Shown: piece after piece, positions 22,547-24,151 of the stretch
How the letters are laid out: each line of letters opens with the position of its first letter
Numbering within the stretch: the first letter of the stretch is position 1
Assembly: GCA_025454075.1 (NCBI GenBank)
Contig: JALOPD010000025.1
Coordinates: forward strand, 1-24,151
Source of the DNA: Desulfobacterales bacterium
GTDB taxonomy: Bacteria; Desulfobacterota; Desulfobacteria; Desulfobacterales; UBA2174_A
Direction: 5' to 3'
Length of the DNA stretch: 24,151 bases
Translations under genes and position numbers: made by a program
The notes under the pieces: model-generated
Databases searched by the model: none
Seen by the model: only the letters and a program-made list of their open reading frames with translations
Told to the model about the DNA's origin: nothing

Positions 22547-24151
22547 TTAATGTTTCTTTCCTGATGATTGCAGGCGCCCGCGCTTGAGCGCCCGTTCCTT
22601 CACCATGGCGAAAATCACCGGGGTGATGACAAGCACGTGGATGGTGGAGGTGATGACCCCGCCGATGATGGGTGCGGCGATCGGCTTCATGACGTCTGCG
22701 CCGACCCCGGCCGACCACATGATCGGGATCAGGCCGATCAGCGTGGTGCCCACCGTCATGATCTTCGGCCGCAGCCGCAGCACCGACCCTTCCACGGTGG
22801 CTTCGAGAATATCCTGAGCGCTGATCGGGCCCTGCTGCAGGCGGCGGTCGAGGGCCTCGTGCAGGTAGATGATCATCACCACGCCGGTTTCCACGGCGAT
22901 CCCGTAAAGTGCGATGTAGCCCACCCAGACGGCCACGCTGAAGTTGTAGCCCAGCAGGTACTGCAGGATCACGCCGCCGGTCATGGCATACAGGACGGCG
23001 ATCATCAGAATGACGGACTCGGATATGGAGTGAAACGTCATGTACAGCAGGATGAAGATCACAAAAAAAACGACCGGAAGCAGGATCTTCAGCCGTTCCC
23101 TGGCGCGCAGCTGGAATTCGTACTGGCCGCTCCAGGAGAGAAAATAGCCGGCCGGAAGCTTCAGCCTTTCCTGAATCGCCCGCTTGGCCTCGTCCACGTA
23201 GCCGCCGATGTCCTTGGCGGTGACGTCGATGAACACATACCCGCCGAGCATGGCGTCCTCGTCCCGGATCATGGCCGGCGCCTCCCGTCTCCATCCGAGC
23301 CGCCCCGCCCATCCGTGCCGGCACCTGGATGCGTTTGAGCTTGTCGACATCGTCGCGCAGCTCCCGGGGGTAGCGCACGTTCACGGGATAGCGCTCACGG
23401 CCCTCGATGGTGCGGGTGATGTTCATGCCGCCGATCGCCGACTGGATCACCTCCTGGACCTCGCCCACCGTCAGGCCGTAGCGGGCAATGGCGTCGCGCT
23501 GGATGTCGATGTCGATGAAGAACCCTCCGGCCACCCGTTCGGCATAGACGCTGCGCGTCCCCGGTACGTCTTTCAGGATCCCTTCGATCTGGATGCCCAG
23601 ATCCTGGATGGTGCTCAGATCGGGCCCGAAGATTTTGATTCCGACCGGGGTGCGGATGCCGGTGCTCAGCATGTCGATCCGGGCGCGGATCGGCATGGTC
23701 CAGGCATTTTGAAGGCCCGGGAACTGCATTTTCCGATCCATCTGCTCGACCAGTTCGTCGTAGGTCAGGGTGCGTTCGGCGCCGAAAATCGTTGCCGCGG
23801 AGGGACGCAGCCACTCGGGAAGATACGTGTATTCCCTTTTTACTTTGCGCCACTCGCTTTTAGGCTTGAGGTGGACGGTGGTCTCCATCATGCTGAACGG
23901 CGCCGGGTCGGTGGCGGTTTCGGCCCGGCCGGCCTTGCCGAAGACCGTTTCGACCTCGGGAAAGCTTTTCAGGATCTTGTCCTGCATGGACAGGAGGCGG
24001 CCGGCCTCGGTCACGGAGATGCCGGGGCTGGTGACCGGCATGTAGAAAACGGTGCCTTCATAGAGCGGCGGCATGAACTCGCTGCCGATGCGGAGCACCA
24101 GGACGATGCTGAGCGGGATCAGCAGAAAGTTGACGAAGAGGGCGGTTTTCC
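22547..24151 (-). pseudogene. cusA: CusA/CzcA-type RND heavy-metal efflux pump, partial at right edge and frame-disrupted
   Basis: The coding frame enters from the right edge (FVNFLLIPLSIVLVLRIGSEFMPPLYEGTVFYMP) and contains CusA porter-domain motifs: SPGISVTEA, VFGKAGRAETATDPAPFSMMETTVHLKP, GIRTPVGIKIFGPD, GGFFIDIDIQRDAIARYGL and NVRYPRELRDDVDKLKR. Near 23320 it loses similarity. The protein resumes in another frame at about 23280 with APAMIRDEDAMLGGYVFIDV and runs through the membrane half (LYGIAVETGVVMIIYLHEAL, IMTVGTTLIGLIPIMWSAGVGADVMKPIAAPIIGGV) to TAA at 22547. The segment between VP and MIRDE is about 20 bases shorter than I expect from CusA homologues. The gene is therefore either a recent pseudogene or a consensus error. 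CusA is the inner-membrane trimer of a periplasm-spanning metal pump. Confidence 0.82.

Overview
This is a GC-rich bacterial chromosomal segment packed with housekeeping and accessory metabolic genes. No tRNA, rRNA, CRISPR array or insertion sequence was recognised. Several features fit a Gram-negative bacterium of the Desulfobacterota (deltaproteobacterial) type: a PII / AmtB / TorF-like porin locus with a sigma-54-like promoter, half-size PqiA proteins, Pal, an MCE protein and a CusA-type RND pump. The taxonomic placement is inference.

Layout. (1) 1-1851, minus strand: a paraquat-inducible (pqi) operon with two half-size PqiA membrane proteins and a PqiB/MCE protein cut by the left edge. 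(2) 2056-2313, plus strand: a tiny excisionase-type HTH gene with its own promoter and a near-perfect intrinsic terminator. (3) 14791 down to 2296, minus strand: a long head-to-tail array, probably one or a few operons. In transcription order it holds a DUF547 protein, a MerA-like flavoprotein, zwf, a TVP38/TMEM64 (VTT) membrane protein, tal, rpiA, a small Tat-exported molybdopterin oxidoreductase, acnA, a fused double glycosyltransferase and, after a 182-base gap, a PHP phosphoesterase. (4) 15142-15657, plus strand: thiol peroxidase tpx, divergent from the array. (5) 17900 down to 15910, minus strand: pal, a SLOG/YpsA-like putative molybdenum-carrier protein with an extra C-terminal domain, and a very arginine-rich small protein. 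(6) 18196-20960, plus strand: nitrogen locus glnB-amtB-porin behind a -24/-12 promoter, next to an AT-rich island. (7) 21897 down to 21022, minus strand: a stand-alone homocysteine S-methyltransferase. (8) 24151 down to 22018, minus strand: the C-terminal part of a CusA/CzcA-like RND pump, which carries a frame disruption, followed by a small secreted Met/His-containing protein.

How the genes work together. The nitrogen locus joins a PII sensor, an ammonium channel and a putative outer-membrane porin. The long array mixes the oxidative and non-oxidative pentose-phosphate enzymes (Zwf, Tal, RpiA) and aconitase with a set (DUF547, MerA-like flavoprotein, TVP38, TIGR04282/TIGR04283 glycosyltransferases) whose glycosyltransferases are named for neighbourhoods of arsenosugar genes. 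Zwf could supply NADPH to the flavoprotein. This array is the best candidate here for an under-described system, although no ArsS or ArsM gene is visible. The most concrete anomaly is the broken cusA frame near 23300.
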